A stretch of DNA of 14,809 bases from Bacillus sp. sid0103 (GTDB lineage Bacteria; Bacillota; Bacilli; Bacillales_B; DSM-18226): contig NZ_JAHUWN010000055.1 in the NCBI RefSeq assembly GCF_019219025.1, positions 1 to 14,809 of the forward strand, read 5' to 3'. The notes below the pieces were generated by a model. It was not told the DNA's origin. It made no database searches and saw only the letters and a program-made list of their open reading frames with translations. This document shows positions 1-6,612 of the stretch, in pieces (the stretch's first letter is position 1; each line of letters opens with the position of its first letter). The position numbers and the translations under genes were made by a program.

Positions 1-34
1 CATGGTCCCAACCAGCCAAATCATGTTTAAGCAA

Positions 35-101
35 GTAGGGGGCGAACTGTTTAGCTGACGGGATCTTTGTCCCACGGGCAGGTACGTTCTACCCCGGCTA
101 C
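35..101. other. GC-rich rod-like hairpin at left edge, possible IS leader
   Basis: This segment is clearly richer in G+C than its surroundings and folds into an interrupted rod. GTAG 35-38 pairs with CTAC 98-101, GGGG 39-42 with CCCC 92-95, GAAC 44-47 with GTTC 86-89, CTG 55-57 with CAG 79-81, and GGGA 60-63 with TCCC 70-73. The first three bases of the window read ATG on the reverse strand, so the region could be the leader of a reverse-strand gene lying outside the window, for example a transposase. That is inference; I do not recognise the element. Its right side changes to AT-rich DNA and then to a dispersed repeat at 164. Confidence 0.35.
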
Positions 102-163
102 CGTTATAATAAAACCATATAAAAAATTGTCAACTAGAAATATCTGGCTGACCTTATAATACG

Positions 164-208
164 AACGTGGCAGGTTAGTGGAAGAAGGAAATTCCAATCT
201 CTTTATTG
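164..208 (+). repeat. Right half of the dispersed repeat
   Basis: The stretch 164-190 is identical to 12774-12800 and close to 1811-1837 and 706-723 (core GCAGGTTAGTGGAAGAAG). The similarity continues weakly through a CCAATCTCTTTATT-like tail that recurs at 732-744. The left half of the repeat, with its hairpin, is absent here, so this is a partial copy whose left side has been replaced. Confidence 0.75.
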
Positions 209-250
209 AATTATTATAAAAAGTAAAGTTAAAAATTAAGGAGTGTTAGT

Positions 251-607
251 GTGGGTGCTTGGGGAACAGGAATATTTGATGATGATACGACTTGTGATGT
301 GAGAGATAGTTTTATTGACTACTTGGATGAAGGAAATACACCTGAAGAAGCCACGCAGCTAATCTTGGAGGAATATTTGGATGAGTTTAATCTCGAAGAG
401 AATTTGGAGGTAATGTCTTTAGTTTATATTGGTCTTTCAGCCAGTCAAATAAAGAAAAAATGCCTACAAGAACAAGTGCGTAAAACGGCTATAGACTTAA
501 TTGAACGTGGTGCAGACCTTGAGCTTTGGGAAGAGGCAGATACTAAAGATTATGAAAAACGGAAGAAAGTTTTAGGAGAATTTAAGGAAAAATTAATTAA
601 CTTTTAA
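251..607 (+). CDS. DUF4259 family protein
   Basis: An acidic cytoplasmic protein of 118 residues with no signal peptide or membrane segment. The N-terminus MGAWGTGIFDDDTTCDVRDSF is the hallmark of the DUF4259 family, whose function is not established. The GTG start at 251 is supported by AAGGAG at 238-243, seven bases upstream, and the family motif begins exactly at this codon. The rest is predicted mainly helical with many Glu and Lys residues, including a run of charged helices near residues 90-118. It stands alone, between two partial copies of the dispersed repeat, and is followed by an intrinsic terminator. Short orphan proteins of this kind sometimes serve as immunity proteins, but no toxin gene is visible, so that role is speculation. 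Family assignment is confident; function is unknown. Confidence 0.85.
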   Translation: MGAWGTGIFDDDTTCDVRDSFIDYLDEGNTPEEATQLILEEYLDEFNLEENLEVMSLVYIGLSASQIKKKCLQEQVRKTAIDLIERGADLELWEEADTKDYEKRKKVLGEFKEKLINF

Positions 608-639
608 CTCCAAAAGACAGGTGCTCTACTTAATTATCT

Positions 640-664
640 GACTGCCAAAAATGGCAGTCTTTTT
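640..664 (+). terminator. Intrinsic terminator after the DUF4259 gene
   Basis: A perfect 7-bp stem (GACTGCC 640-646, GGCAGTC 653-659) with an AAAAAT loop is followed directly by TTTTT. It ends the DUF4259 transcript. The flanks (CAGGTGCT before, GCAGGATAGTGGAAGAAG after) resemble the dispersed repeat, with a different stem sequence in the middle. Confidence 0.85.
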
Positions 665-675
665 CTAATTGAGTT

Positions 676-744
676 GCAGGATAGTGGAAGAAGAATAAAA
701 ATGAAGCAGGTTAGTGGAAGAAGAGGGCAAGCCATTCTCTTTAT
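676..744 (+). repeat. Tandem partial right halves of the dispersed repeat
   Basis: Two successive versions of the same motif occur, at 676-693 (GCAGGATAGTGGAAGAAG) and 706-723 (GCAGGTTAGTGGAAGAAG). The second is followed by a CCATTCTCTTTATT tail like that after the copy at 164. Together with that copy they bracket the DUF4259 gene in direct orientation. Confidence 0.7.
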
Positions 745-795
745 TCATATTTGAAGATATTGCAAAGGAACGATATATGGTCCCAAAAATAAACA

Positions 796-815
796 AAGTA
801 CCCTAATGGGTACTT
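796..815. repeat. Short perfect palindromic hairpin
   Basis: AAGTACCC 796-803 and GGGTACTT 808-815 form an 8-bp stem around a TAAT loop. No T-tract follows, so it is not a typical terminator. The same GTACCC/GGGTAC arms occur in the larger hairpin at 11474-11539. The rest of 745-904 is AT-rich with no supportable gene. Confidence 0.6.
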
Positions 816-904
816 ATGTAAAGGGTAAATATCTTTCTAATAATAGTAAATATAATATTTTTTATTTTGTTAGGGTTATTGACCGAAAGAAAAAAATAAT
901 CCCT

Positions 905-1261
905 TTATTTAAAAGCATAATTAAATAAGCCGTAATATAAAGGTCCGACTAAAATAATAAATGTAATTCCGATAATTGCTAGTTTAATGGATTGAGGTGT
1001 ATCATCATCATCTTTTACCCTTTCATTGAACTTTTTGAAACTAAAGAAAACATCCCATAATAAACCACTTACGAATACAAATTTCCATACAAGAGGATTA
1101 AGTAACTGGGTATTAGTAACATAACCAAATAAACCTATCCAAGTGATTATAGAAAATACAAAATCTAATATACCAAGAGTTGTTTTATAATGACTTATGA
1201 GTATTCCAATCGCAGCTATTGCTAGAATCCCTAAGTAGCAATACCAAAAAATATGAATCAT
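905..1261 (-). CDS. Small hypothetical four-helix membrane protein
   Basis: A 118-residue integral membrane protein that I do not assign to a family. Hydrophobic segments lie at about residues 2-22, 29-47, 55-73 and 92-113. A hydrophilic, acidic linker (KKFNERVKDDDDTPQSIK, about 76-93) separates the third and fourth. The ATG start at 1261 has AAGGAG seven bases upstream, so the start is well supported. Codon use and composition look like the neighbouring AT-rich genes. It is transcribed alone on the reverse strand from a candidate sigma-A promoter at 1291-1319. No catalytic motif is visible. Being a real gene is likely; its role is unknown. Confidence 0.75.
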   Translation of the reverse strand: MIHIFWYCYLGILAIAAIGILISHYKTTLGILDFVFSIITWIGLFGYVTNTQLLNPLVWKFVFVSGLLWDVFFSFKKFNERVKDDDDTPQSIKLAIIGITFIILVGPLYYGLFNYAFK

Positions 1262-1290
1262 ATACTCTCTCCTTAGAATTTATAGATTTC

Positions 1291-1319
1291 ATTATAATTG
1301 AAATCAAATTATATATGAA
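1291..1319 (-). promoter_or_regulatory. Candidate sigma-A promoter for the 905-1261 gene
   Basis: Read on the reverse strand, TTCATA (1314-1319) and TATAAT (1291-1296) are separated by 17 bases. The -10 is a perfect match and the -35 matches 4 of 6. It lies about 30 bases upstream of the start codon. Confidence 0.5.
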
Positions 1320-1373
1320 TAACATTAATAAGTAATTCGAACATAATGTGTAATAAAAGAAAATGGCTTATTC

Positions 1374-1436
1374 ACTAACGGGTGCTTGGGTTTAAGATTC
1401 AGAACTGTCATTGAGGCAGCTTTTTCTTGTTGAACT
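1374..1436 (+). repeat. Dispersed repeat, left half, split by an IS110-type relic
   Basis: This is the left part of the repeat also found whole at 5033 and 10142: ACTAACGGGTGCTT, then a hairpin (ACTGTC/GGCAGT core) with TTTTTCTT, then CTTGTTGAACT. At 1436 the match stops and unrelated sequence begins. The expected continuation, AACGGGGCAGG, is found at 1811. The hairpin plus T-run is terminator-like, though one stem base differs here from the perfect versions. Confidence 0.85.
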
Positions 1437-1808
1437 CCCATGAAAATAAAAAATGAAAAAAGGGCATGAAAAAATAGACCCAGAAAAACCAGTTTTTAAA
1501 AAAGGCTGAGCCTCTTGAAGAAAGAGTATAAGGCTATCTGGTAAATCGAAATAGTAATACCTTTCTATTTAATATAAAATCAGGAAAGCTGGCGCAACAA
1601 CCAGAAAAAGGATTAATCTCCCATAAGTGCTACCCCTAAATGGGCGCGACAGTCGGTGGTACACCGTGGTCGTTGGAGTCAGACTAACGGATGGGCTCAA
1701 AGGCACCATAGTTCAAAGACCTTCTTCGCCAGCATTAAAACAGTATAGACTGCCTAATCCATTTTCATTCTCTGTGGTGAAGCGATGATTTTTGCGCTTC
1801 ATGGATGG
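1437..1808 (-). mobile_element. Transposase-less IS110-type relic with both ends
   Basis: The relic sits between CT (1435-1436) and CT (1809-1810), inside a copy of the dispersed repeat. Its left tip (CCCATGAAAAT) resembles the downstream tip of the IS110 element at the right of the window (ACCATGAAAAT at 13398), and TTTTTAAAAAAGG recurs further in (1493 and 13463). Its right part, from about 1550, matches the region just upstream of that element's transposase: 1588-1617 against 14781-14809 agrees at about 26 of 30 positions. The whole transposase reading frame is missing, so the element is non-autonomous, about 372 bp. The right 110 bases are shared with 12418-12535. Confidence 0.75.
1611..1720 (-). 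ncRNA. Candidate IS110 bridge RNA (core part)
   Basis: IS110 elements encode a bridge RNA upstream of the transposase, with one loop pairing to target DNA and one to donor DNA. On the reverse strand this region reads UUGAACU (1710-1716), then a small hairpin with AUGG/CCAU arms (1691-1709), then CCGUUAG (1684-1690). UUGAACU equals the left flank at 1430-1436, and CCGUUAG pairs with the right flank at 1809-1815. Further on come a strong stem CGGUG/CACCG inside CGAC/GUCG, and AUGGGAG (1618-1624), which pairs with the element's left tip plus core at 1435-1441. No matching left-donor guide was found. The RNA ends are not determined. Confidence 0.55.
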
Positions 1809-1810
1809 CT

Positions 1811-1837
1811 AACGGGGCAGGATAGTTGAAGAAGGAA
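1811..1837 (+). repeat. Dispersed repeat, right half beyond the relic
   Basis: AACGGGGCAGGATAGTTGAA continues the repeat interrupted at 1436. Joining 1374-1436 to 1811-1837 rebuilds one ordinary repeat copy, showing that the relic is an insertion. The stretch 1838-2020 holds no gene that I can support. Confidence 0.8.
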
Positions 1838-2022
1838 TCGAATTGAGATGAGGAAAAATCATCAAAACCTTTAGCTTATTTACGCTTGTCTTTTCCCTGT
1901 TGAAGAGACTTTTGAAACCCTTAGAAAGTCCAAGCTTGTTATTGCTTGATTGACTGAGCGTACAAAATTACCTGGTATAAATCTCCCTATTAGGTTTTGA
2001 TGGTTTTGATTAGTTTAACTGT

Positions 2023-2052
2023 TGAGTATGATTCCAAATGAAGGGAATACTA
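2023..2052 (+). promoter_or_regulatory. Sigma-G-like forespore promoter for the DUF3231 gene
   Basis: TGAGTA (2023-2028) and AATACTA (2046-2052) are 17 bases apart. They resemble the sigma-G elements TGAATA and CATACTA, with one mismatch in each. The predicted start would give a leader of about 20-25 bases before the ATG at 2081. The same arrangement occurs before the yra operon at 9016-9044. Confidence 0.5.
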
Positions 2053-2080
2053 ATCAAAAGCGTGCAAGAAGGGAGTAACC

Positions 2081-3115
2081 ATGGAAACGATTAAGCCAAT
2101 TAAATTAGGTTCATACAAAGAAGAAACTAGTGAAAAATTAACGTCAGCAGAAATGGGCAAACTTTGGGCAACCTATATGGGGAACAGCATGTCAAAGTGC
2201 ATTATAAGTTATTATCTCCAACATGTTGAAGATAAGGATATAAAAACTTTATTAGAAAATGCATTAAAATTGAGCCTGGAGTTCATGAAATCAACTAAGG
2301 AAATATTCGAAAAGGAGAGTTTCCCTATTCCTAAAGGATTTGGGGAAGAAGATGTAAACCTTGGAGCTCCACGTTTATTTCAAGACCAATACTATGTTCA
2401 TTATTTGAAATACGCAGGAAAAGCGGGAATGAGTATCTATAATGTGGCAATACCCCTCATCATTAGAAAGGATGTAAAAGAATTCTTTAGGTATTGTATG
2501 GATGCCACAATGGATTTAATGGAGCAAATCAATGAAATATTGATGAATAAGGGGTTTATCATCAAACCTCCTTTAATTCCAATCCCTGAAAAGGTGGAGT
2601 TTGTTCATCAGGATTTTTTAAATGGCTTCTTGGGACATGTGCGTTCCTTACATGCATTAGAAATTGCTCATCTGTACGATAATATTGAAAATAACATAAC
2701 TAGTAAAGCACTCATTATGGCGTTTGCCCAAGTTGTAAAGGATGAAGAGATTCGAAAATTGTTTGAGTGGGGTAGGGATATGACCTCCACAAACATTGAA
2801 CACTATATGCAAAAGCTACATGATGAAAATCTACCTACGCCTTCTTTTTTGGACGATTTGGTGACAACATCAACTTTTTCACCCTTTTCAGATAAATTAA
2901 TGTTATTTCATAAAATGGATATGTTTTCAATGAAAATAAGAGCATTTGGAAATTCAGAAGCAGTTAACGGAAGGCATGATATTGGGCTAATGTATACCAA
3001 GTCGTTAATGCAAGTCTTCCAATTTGTTGAAGGGGCAGCAAAAATTTTTGTTGAAAAAGGCTGGATGGAACAACCGCCACATGCCGTTGATAGAAAAAAA
3101 TTGGCATCCGATTGA
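2081..3115 (+). CDS. DUF3231 family protein with two tandem domains
   Basis: A 344-residue soluble, mostly helical protein belonging to DUF3231, a family common in spore formers and probably ferritin-like in fold; its biochemical role is not established. The protein is an internal duplication. Domain one (about residues 20-165) starts AEMGKLWATYMGNSMSK and ends GFIIKPP. Domain two (about 177-333) starts FLNGFLGHVRSLHALE and ends GWMEQPP, and both contain a helix, an ENLP/ESFPIP-type proline turn and a closing helix. The ATG at 2081 has AAGGGAG at 2069-2075. The sigma-G-like promoter upstream suggests forespore expression. The following membrane protein gene starts about 12 bases after the stop, so the two are probably co-transcribed. 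Family assignment is confident; a spore role is inference. Confidence 0.88.
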   Translation: METIKPIKLGSYKEETSEKLTSAEMGKLWATYMGNSMSKCIISYYLQHVEDKDIKTLLENALKLSLEFMKSTKEIFEKESFPIPKGFGEEDVNLGAPRLFQDQYYVHYLKYAGKAGMSIYNVAIPLIIRKDVKEFFRYCMDATMDLMEQINEILMNKGFIIKPPLIPIPEKVEFVHQDFLNGFLGHVRSLHALEIAHLYDNIENNITSKALIMAFAQVVKDEEIRKLFEWGRDMTSTNIEHYMQKLHDENLPTPSFLDDLVTTSTFSPFSDKLMLFHKMDMFSMKIRAFGNSEAVNGRHDIGLMYTKSLMQVFQFVEGAAKIFVEKGWMEQPPHAVDRKKLASD

Positions 3116-3127
3116 GGTTTGAAAAAT

Positions 3128-3574
3128 GTGAATCCAAAAGAAAAATTGTTATGGAGCATTGCTTTTCCTGGTTTTGGGCAAATGCTTAACGGAAAGTATT
3201 TCAAAGGAATTCTTTTTATCCTATTGGAATTTGTTATAAACGTTCAATCCCATTTTAACGAAGTAATCATGCTTAGTTTTAATGGGGAAATTGAAAAAAC
3301 CTTTGCACGCTCAGAATACCAATGGCTTATGTTTTATCCGTGTGTATACTTTTTTGCGATGTGGGATGCATATAAAGATGCAGGTGGAGATAAAGAACCT
3401 TATTCTTTCCTACCGTTTGTGTCTTCTGCTTACCTTGTAACAGTGGGGCTTATGATTTCTTCAGGAATAAAGGTATTCGGATACCTGTTAGGAACAGTGT
3501 GGTTTCCAATGTTGTGTGTTATCCCTGGTGTTGTTATAGGGATATTGATTAAAAACTTATTAAGAAAAGGGTAA
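3128..3574 (+). CDS. TM2-like small integral membrane protein
   Basis: A membrane protein of about 148 residues. The N-terminal pattern NPKEKLLWSIAFPGFGQMLNGKYFKGILFILLEF resembles TM2-type proteins, where a helix ends in a PGFGQ turn followed by a NGKY segment. Further hydrophobic segments lie near the YQWLMFYPCVYFFAMW block, the SSAYLVTVGLMISSG block and the C-terminal VWFPMLCVIPGVVIGILI block, giving about five membrane segments. I prefer GTG at 3128: the GAGG at 3114-3117 is ten bases upstream, whereas the in-frame TTG at 3119 is only one base from it. The gene follows the DUF3231 gene closely and ends in a strong terminator, so it is probably the second gene of that operon. Function is unknown. 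Confidence 0.78.
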   Translation: MNPKEKLLWSIAFPGFGQMLNGKYFKGILFILLEFVINVQSHFNEVIMLSFNGEIEKTFARSEYQWLMFYPCVYFFAMWDAYKDAGGDKEPYSFLPFVSSAYLVTVGLMISSGIKVFGYLLGTVWFPMLCVIPGVVIGILIKNLLRKG

Positions 3575-3603
3575 AGCTTGGCGAAAAAATGCCAAGCTTT
3601 TAA
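3573..3603 (+). terminator. Strong intrinsic terminator of the DUF3231 operon
   Basis: A perfect 10-bp stem (AAAGCTTGGC 3573-3582, GCCAAGCTTT 3591-3600) with an 8-base loop is followed by a short T-rich stretch. It overlaps the stop codon of the membrane protein gene and also the first codons of the DUF2750 frame that follows. Confidence 0.88.
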
Positions 3604-3928
3604 TTTTAAGCAAATCAACAAAGTTTTAACAGAGCCTATTAAAAAGGTCGTAGATTATGAGGAAGTTTGGGGGCTATATGATGATGGTTGGGCAACTTCA
3701 CAGGATGATGATGGAAATATGTTGATTCCTTTCTTTCCCAAAAAAGAATTTGTGATAAACTGTGCAGATTATGAGTGGAGTAACTTCAAAGCTGAGCCAA
3801 TTGAATTGGCTGAGTTTATTAATGAAGATAGAGTTAAACCATCGATATTCCCTACAGACAATGATACAGCAGTGGTCGAAATAGATGTAATTTTAAGGGA
3901 CTTAAATAATGAGTTAGAAAATTATTAA
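3578..3928 (+). pseudogene. DUF2750-like gene without a credible start
   Basis: The open frame encodes a DUF2750-like protein of unknown function. Visible family features are EVWGLYDDGWATSQDDDGN (about residues 29-47), LIPFFPKKEF and the C-terminal KPSIFPTDNDTAVVEIDVILRDL. The only upstream start is TTG at 3578, which lies inside the terminator hairpin and has no ribosome binding site; the next in-frame ATG is near 3719, after the conserved core begins. Compared with family members as I remember them, segments before KKVVDYEEVW and between EFINE and DRVKPS look shortened, as if by in-frame deletions. I therefore read it as a gene that has lost its own start. A functional protein with an unusual start cannot be excluded. 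The hairpin at 3991-4015 would terminate it. Confidence 0.6.
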
Positions 3929-3983
3929 TAAAAGAAAAGACTTTTTTGATATTAAGAAGTTTGTGAAAAAATGTACTTACGCG

Positions 3984-4015
3984 AACGGGTGCTTTACTTC
4001 AAAAAGGGGTAAAGC
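3984..4015 (+). repeat. Diverged repeat copy with terminator-like hairpin
   Basis: AACGGGTGCTT, the opening of the dispersed repeat, is followed by GCTTTAC (3991-3997) pairing with GTAAAGC (4009-4015), then CATTTTCTT. The stem differs in sequence from the other copies but occupies the same place, and it lies just after the DUF2750 frame, where a terminator is expected. Confidence 0.55.
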
Positions 4016-4038
4016 CATTTTCTTATTCAAGAAACCTG

Positions 4039-4351
4039 ACCATATATACAGTATCAGCAAAAAATCATTGATATGATGCACCTTTTCATTGTTTATATGT
4101 AACCGTAGAATGGCGTTTAAGGACTTGACATGGAGCCTCTGTGGGTACGATTTGTCTTGAAAGGCTGAAGCAGTTGTTTCATCAGGCAAAAGAGCCTATC
4201 ATACCACCTCTCCAAGTAAAGTCCTATCGTTGTTTACATTGAAAACTATAATTACTTACTGAAGATAACTAGTAAACAAAGATAGAAAAGGACTGTTTTT
4301 GTTTCGTTCTTTACGATGATTACGGTCAAAAATCATACTGTATATATTGGT
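4039..4351. repeat. Nested inverted-repeat region, unidentified
   Basis: Outer arms ACCATATATACAGTAT (4039-4054) and its near-complement at 4335-4351 differ by one inserted base, and the similarity extends a few bases outward (AACCT). Inside, AGTCCTATCGTTGTTTAC (4220-4237) pairs with 4272-4294, apart from a 5-base bulge and one mismatch. No gene inside is convincing: a short reverse-strand frame at 3977-4189 has no recognisable family. The layout resembles a MITE or the remains of an insertion sequence, but I cannot name it. Confidence 0.5.
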
Positions 4352-4411
4352 AGGTTAGTATAACAACGGATAAAACTAAAAAAGGGTTAACAAAGAACAT
4401 AATAAGATATA

Positions 4412-4938
4412 ATGCAGATTTCGGGCGAGTTTAGTAATTCTTGTGGAAAGGGGATAAAGGATGTATTGGAATGGTGTTTAAAAAGGTTGGATATATATGC
4501 AAAAGGTTCGTGGTTTATTTACCTAACAGGTTCAATTTTGCTTTATCTTTCTATAACTACAACTAAAAATATCTCACGGAGAGAGTGGTTCTTACTTTTT
4601 GGAATGGGTGGTTTTTCGGGTGGATGGCAAACATTATCTTTTTTTTTATATTGGATTTAATGGATTCAGGTAAGCCCTCAATTGGCGGTTTACCTGATAT
4701 ATTTATGTTTGTGATTGGACCAGCTACATCTGCAATCTTATTTCTAAATCGATATAATACTCCTACAAAATTAATAAGGGTTCTTCTCTTTTCATTAGCA
4801 TCCTTTCTTGTTGAATATATATTAGGAAAATTAAGATTTCTAAAATTAAAAAGGTGGAAACCTTTCTACTCAATTCCTTTTTATTTGTTGGTTTTTTGGG
4901 TGGTTCTACCTTGGACACTAAAGCTTATAAGAAAGTAA
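4412..4938 (+). pseudogene. Membrane protein gene with one frameshift
   Basis: Two overlapping frames together form a membrane protein of about 175 residues. The first frame, from ATG 4412, runs through GSWFIYLTGSILLYLSI and REWFLLFGMGG. The second continues as FGWMANIIFFFILDLMDSG, PSIGGLPDIFMFVIGPATSAILFL, and two more hydrophobic segments ending PWTLKLIRK near 4938. Adding one T to the run at 4612-4616 joins them as MGGFFGWMAN, which restores a continuous series of about five membrane segments. This resembles uncharacterised Bacillus membrane proteins, but I cannot name the family. The ribosome binding site before 4412 is poor, so the true start is uncertain; a TTG near residue 19 is an alternative. 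The frameshift is either real decay or a homopolymer sequencing error. Confidence 0.65.
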
Positions 4939-5032
4939 CATGAATTATACAAGTTAAAGACGAATTACCTGAAATAAGGAATTGAGAAGGCAGTTATTTT
5001 GCGATAGTAAGTTTGTGAATAATTGCACTTAA

Positions 5033-5108
5033 ACTAACGGGTGCTTGAGTTTAAGATCAGAGCTGTCATTAAGGCAGCTTTTTCTTGTTGAACTAACGAG
5101 GCAGTTTA
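5033..5108 (+). repeat. Dispersed repeat, uninterrupted copy with hairpin
   Basis: A complete copy: ACTAACGGGTGCTTGAG, then the stem AGCTGTC (5061-5067) / GGCAGCT (5073-5079) with TTTTTCTT, then CTTGTTGAACTAACGAGGCAG. The hairpin with T-run would work as an intrinsic terminator for the membrane gene ending at 4938. The junction TTGAACT/AACG is intact here, so it represents an empty site for the relic seen at 1437-1808. The stretch 5109-5330 shows nothing else I can support. Confidence 0.85.
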
Positions 5109-5333
5109 GCTTAAGTACATTTCTTCACAAAGTTAAAAAAGCAAATTTTCCCAATTTTTATTTATAACAGCTTAACGTTGATTCGGGAATATTGAACTTC
5201 GCTACCTGCTAATTGAATTCTACTTCATCTAGAGACCTTTAAATTAAAATGTTTCCTTTCTTCTGACAGACAGACTTACTTATTAAATTTCGAAAACAAT
5301 CAATTCAATCATCTTTTCGTATAGAAAAACTTA

Positions 5334-5363
5334 TTAAGAAACATGCACTAGAAAAAATATAAA
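5334..5363 (+). promoter_or_regulatory. Weak candidate promoter for the beta-propeller gene
   Basis: TTAAGA (5334-5339) and TATAAA (5358-5363) are 18 bases apart. Matches to the sigma-A consensus are moderate only (4 of 6 and 5 of 6). Its position, 44 bases before the start codon, is plausible. Confidence 0.3.
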
Positions 5364-5407
5364 TCATATATAGGAGATATCCCGTTTGAATGCTTGAGGA
5401 GGATATT

Positions 5408-6505
5408 ATGAAACCTATGTTACCTAGTGAAAAATATTTCGGTAATTTAGAACTAGTTTATGCATTTTATGGGGCTATGCCTACAGGTGTTACTGTTTCA
5501 GAAACCGGTCGTATTTTCATTTGCTTTCCGAAATGGGGAGACGTTGTTAAATTTACGGTGGCAGAAATTGTTGAGGATAAATTGCAGCCTTATCCTAATT
5601 TACAAACCAATTTGGTTAACCCCGAGAATATCACAATGACTTTCATCAGTGTCCAAAGTGTAGTTGCTGATGGAAGGGGAACGCTTTGGATATTAGATAC
5701 AGCGGCACCCAATTTTTCTGAACCTATTAAAGGGGGGGCAAAATTAGTCGCTGTTGATTTAGAAACCAATACAATAAGAAAAGTATATACCTTTACAGAA
5801 GATGTTGTCCTGCCTACAACTTATCTGAATGATGTCCGTTTTGATTTTCGTGTTGGAATAGCAGGTTATGCCTATATAACGGATTCTTCTTCAAGAGGAC
5901 CAGGAGCTATTATCGTCGTAGATTTATCAAATGGAAACGCGTTTAGAGGGTTAAATGGGGCAAATTCAACTTCACCCGATCCCTATTTTTTACCGAAAGT
6001 AGAAGGTCAAATTTTAATGAATCGAAACAAAGACGGTTCAACTTCTCCATTTAGATTGGCGTCTGATAGTCTTGCGATTTCTCCCGATGGAAAGATATTA
6101 TATTTTGCTCCACTAACCAGTCGTCATTTGTTCTCGATCTCAACAGAAGCCCTGAGAGACAGAACGATACCGGACATGGATTTACCTTATCATGTGGAGT
6201 ATTGGGGAGAAAAAGGTGCGTCTGATGGAATGATCACCGATGCAAAGGGAACTGTTTATACTGGAGATTATGAAAACAACAGTATCCGTAAGATATTGCC
6301 AAATGGCATAATGGAAACTATCGCACATGATCCGAGAATTTTGTGGCCGGATACTTTTTCAATTGGTCCGGATCAATATTTGTATGTCATTGTGAACCAA
6401 TTACATCGGCAGCCTAGATTTCATTATGGAAAAGACTTACGACAGAAACCTTATAGTTTACTTCGTATCAAAATTGATGAATTTCCTGCTCCGACCTTTT
6501 CATAA
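5408..6505 (+). CDS. Major royal jelly/yellow-family beta-propeller protein
   Basis: A protein of about 365 residues that resembles the major royal jelly protein/yellow family, a six-bladed beta-propeller fold related to SMP-30-type lactonases. Family-like features are GVTVSETGRIFICFPKWGD near the N-terminus, SVQSVVADGRGTLWILDTAAP, YLNDVRFDFR with AYITDSS, LASDSLAISPDGKILYFAPLTSRHLFSI, and GASDGMITDAKGTVYTGDYENNSI. The substrate is unknown; bacterial members are only loosely linked to sugar-lactone or quinone-type chemistry. I chose ATG 5408, because GAGGAGG at 5396-5402 lies five bases upstream, over the in-frame ATG at 5390. No signal peptide is seen, so it is probably cytoplasmic, which is less usual for the family. 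It is a single gene, convergent with the spore operon on the other strand. Family assignment is fairly confident. Confidence 0.82.
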   Translation: MKPMLPSEKYFGNLELVYAFYGAMPTGVTVSETGRIFICFPKWGDVVKFTVAEIVEDKLQPYPNLQTNLVNPENITMTFISVQSVVADGRGTLWILDTAAPNFSEPIKGGAKLVAVDLETNTIRKVYTFTEDVVLPTTYLNDVRFDFRVGIAGYAYITDSSSRGPGAIIVVDLSNGNAFRGLNGANSTSPDPYFLPKVEGQILMNRNKDGSTSPFRLASDSLAISPDGKILYFAPLTSRHLFSISTEALRDRTIPDMDLPYHVEYWGEKGASDGMITDAKGTVYTGDYENNSIRKILPNGIMETIAHDPRILWPDTFSIGPDQYLYVIVNQLHRQPRFHYGKDLRQKPYSLLRIKIDEFPAPTFS

Positions 6506-6612
6506 TAAAATAGTCAATTAATTGTTTTAATTATATAGTGTAAAACAAACACGAGTAAGCAAGAAGTATTAACTTTATTTACTTCTGCCAAATAAACTCA
6601 AAATGGTTTAAT

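Noticed and set aside
2908..3204. Reverse-strand open frame of 98 codons
   Set aside because: It lies antisense to the DUF3231 and TM2-like genes, lacks a ribosome binding site and has no family resemblance.
3977..4189. Reverse-strand 70-codon frame, considered as a transposase fragment
   Set aside because: No transposase motif or ribosome binding site was found, and it overlaps a repeat hairpin and an inverted-repeat arm.
4639..4648. Ten-T tract as the frameshift site of the membrane gene
   Set aside because: The second frame is already correct before this tract (FGWMANIIFFF), so the shift must be earlier, at 4612-4616.
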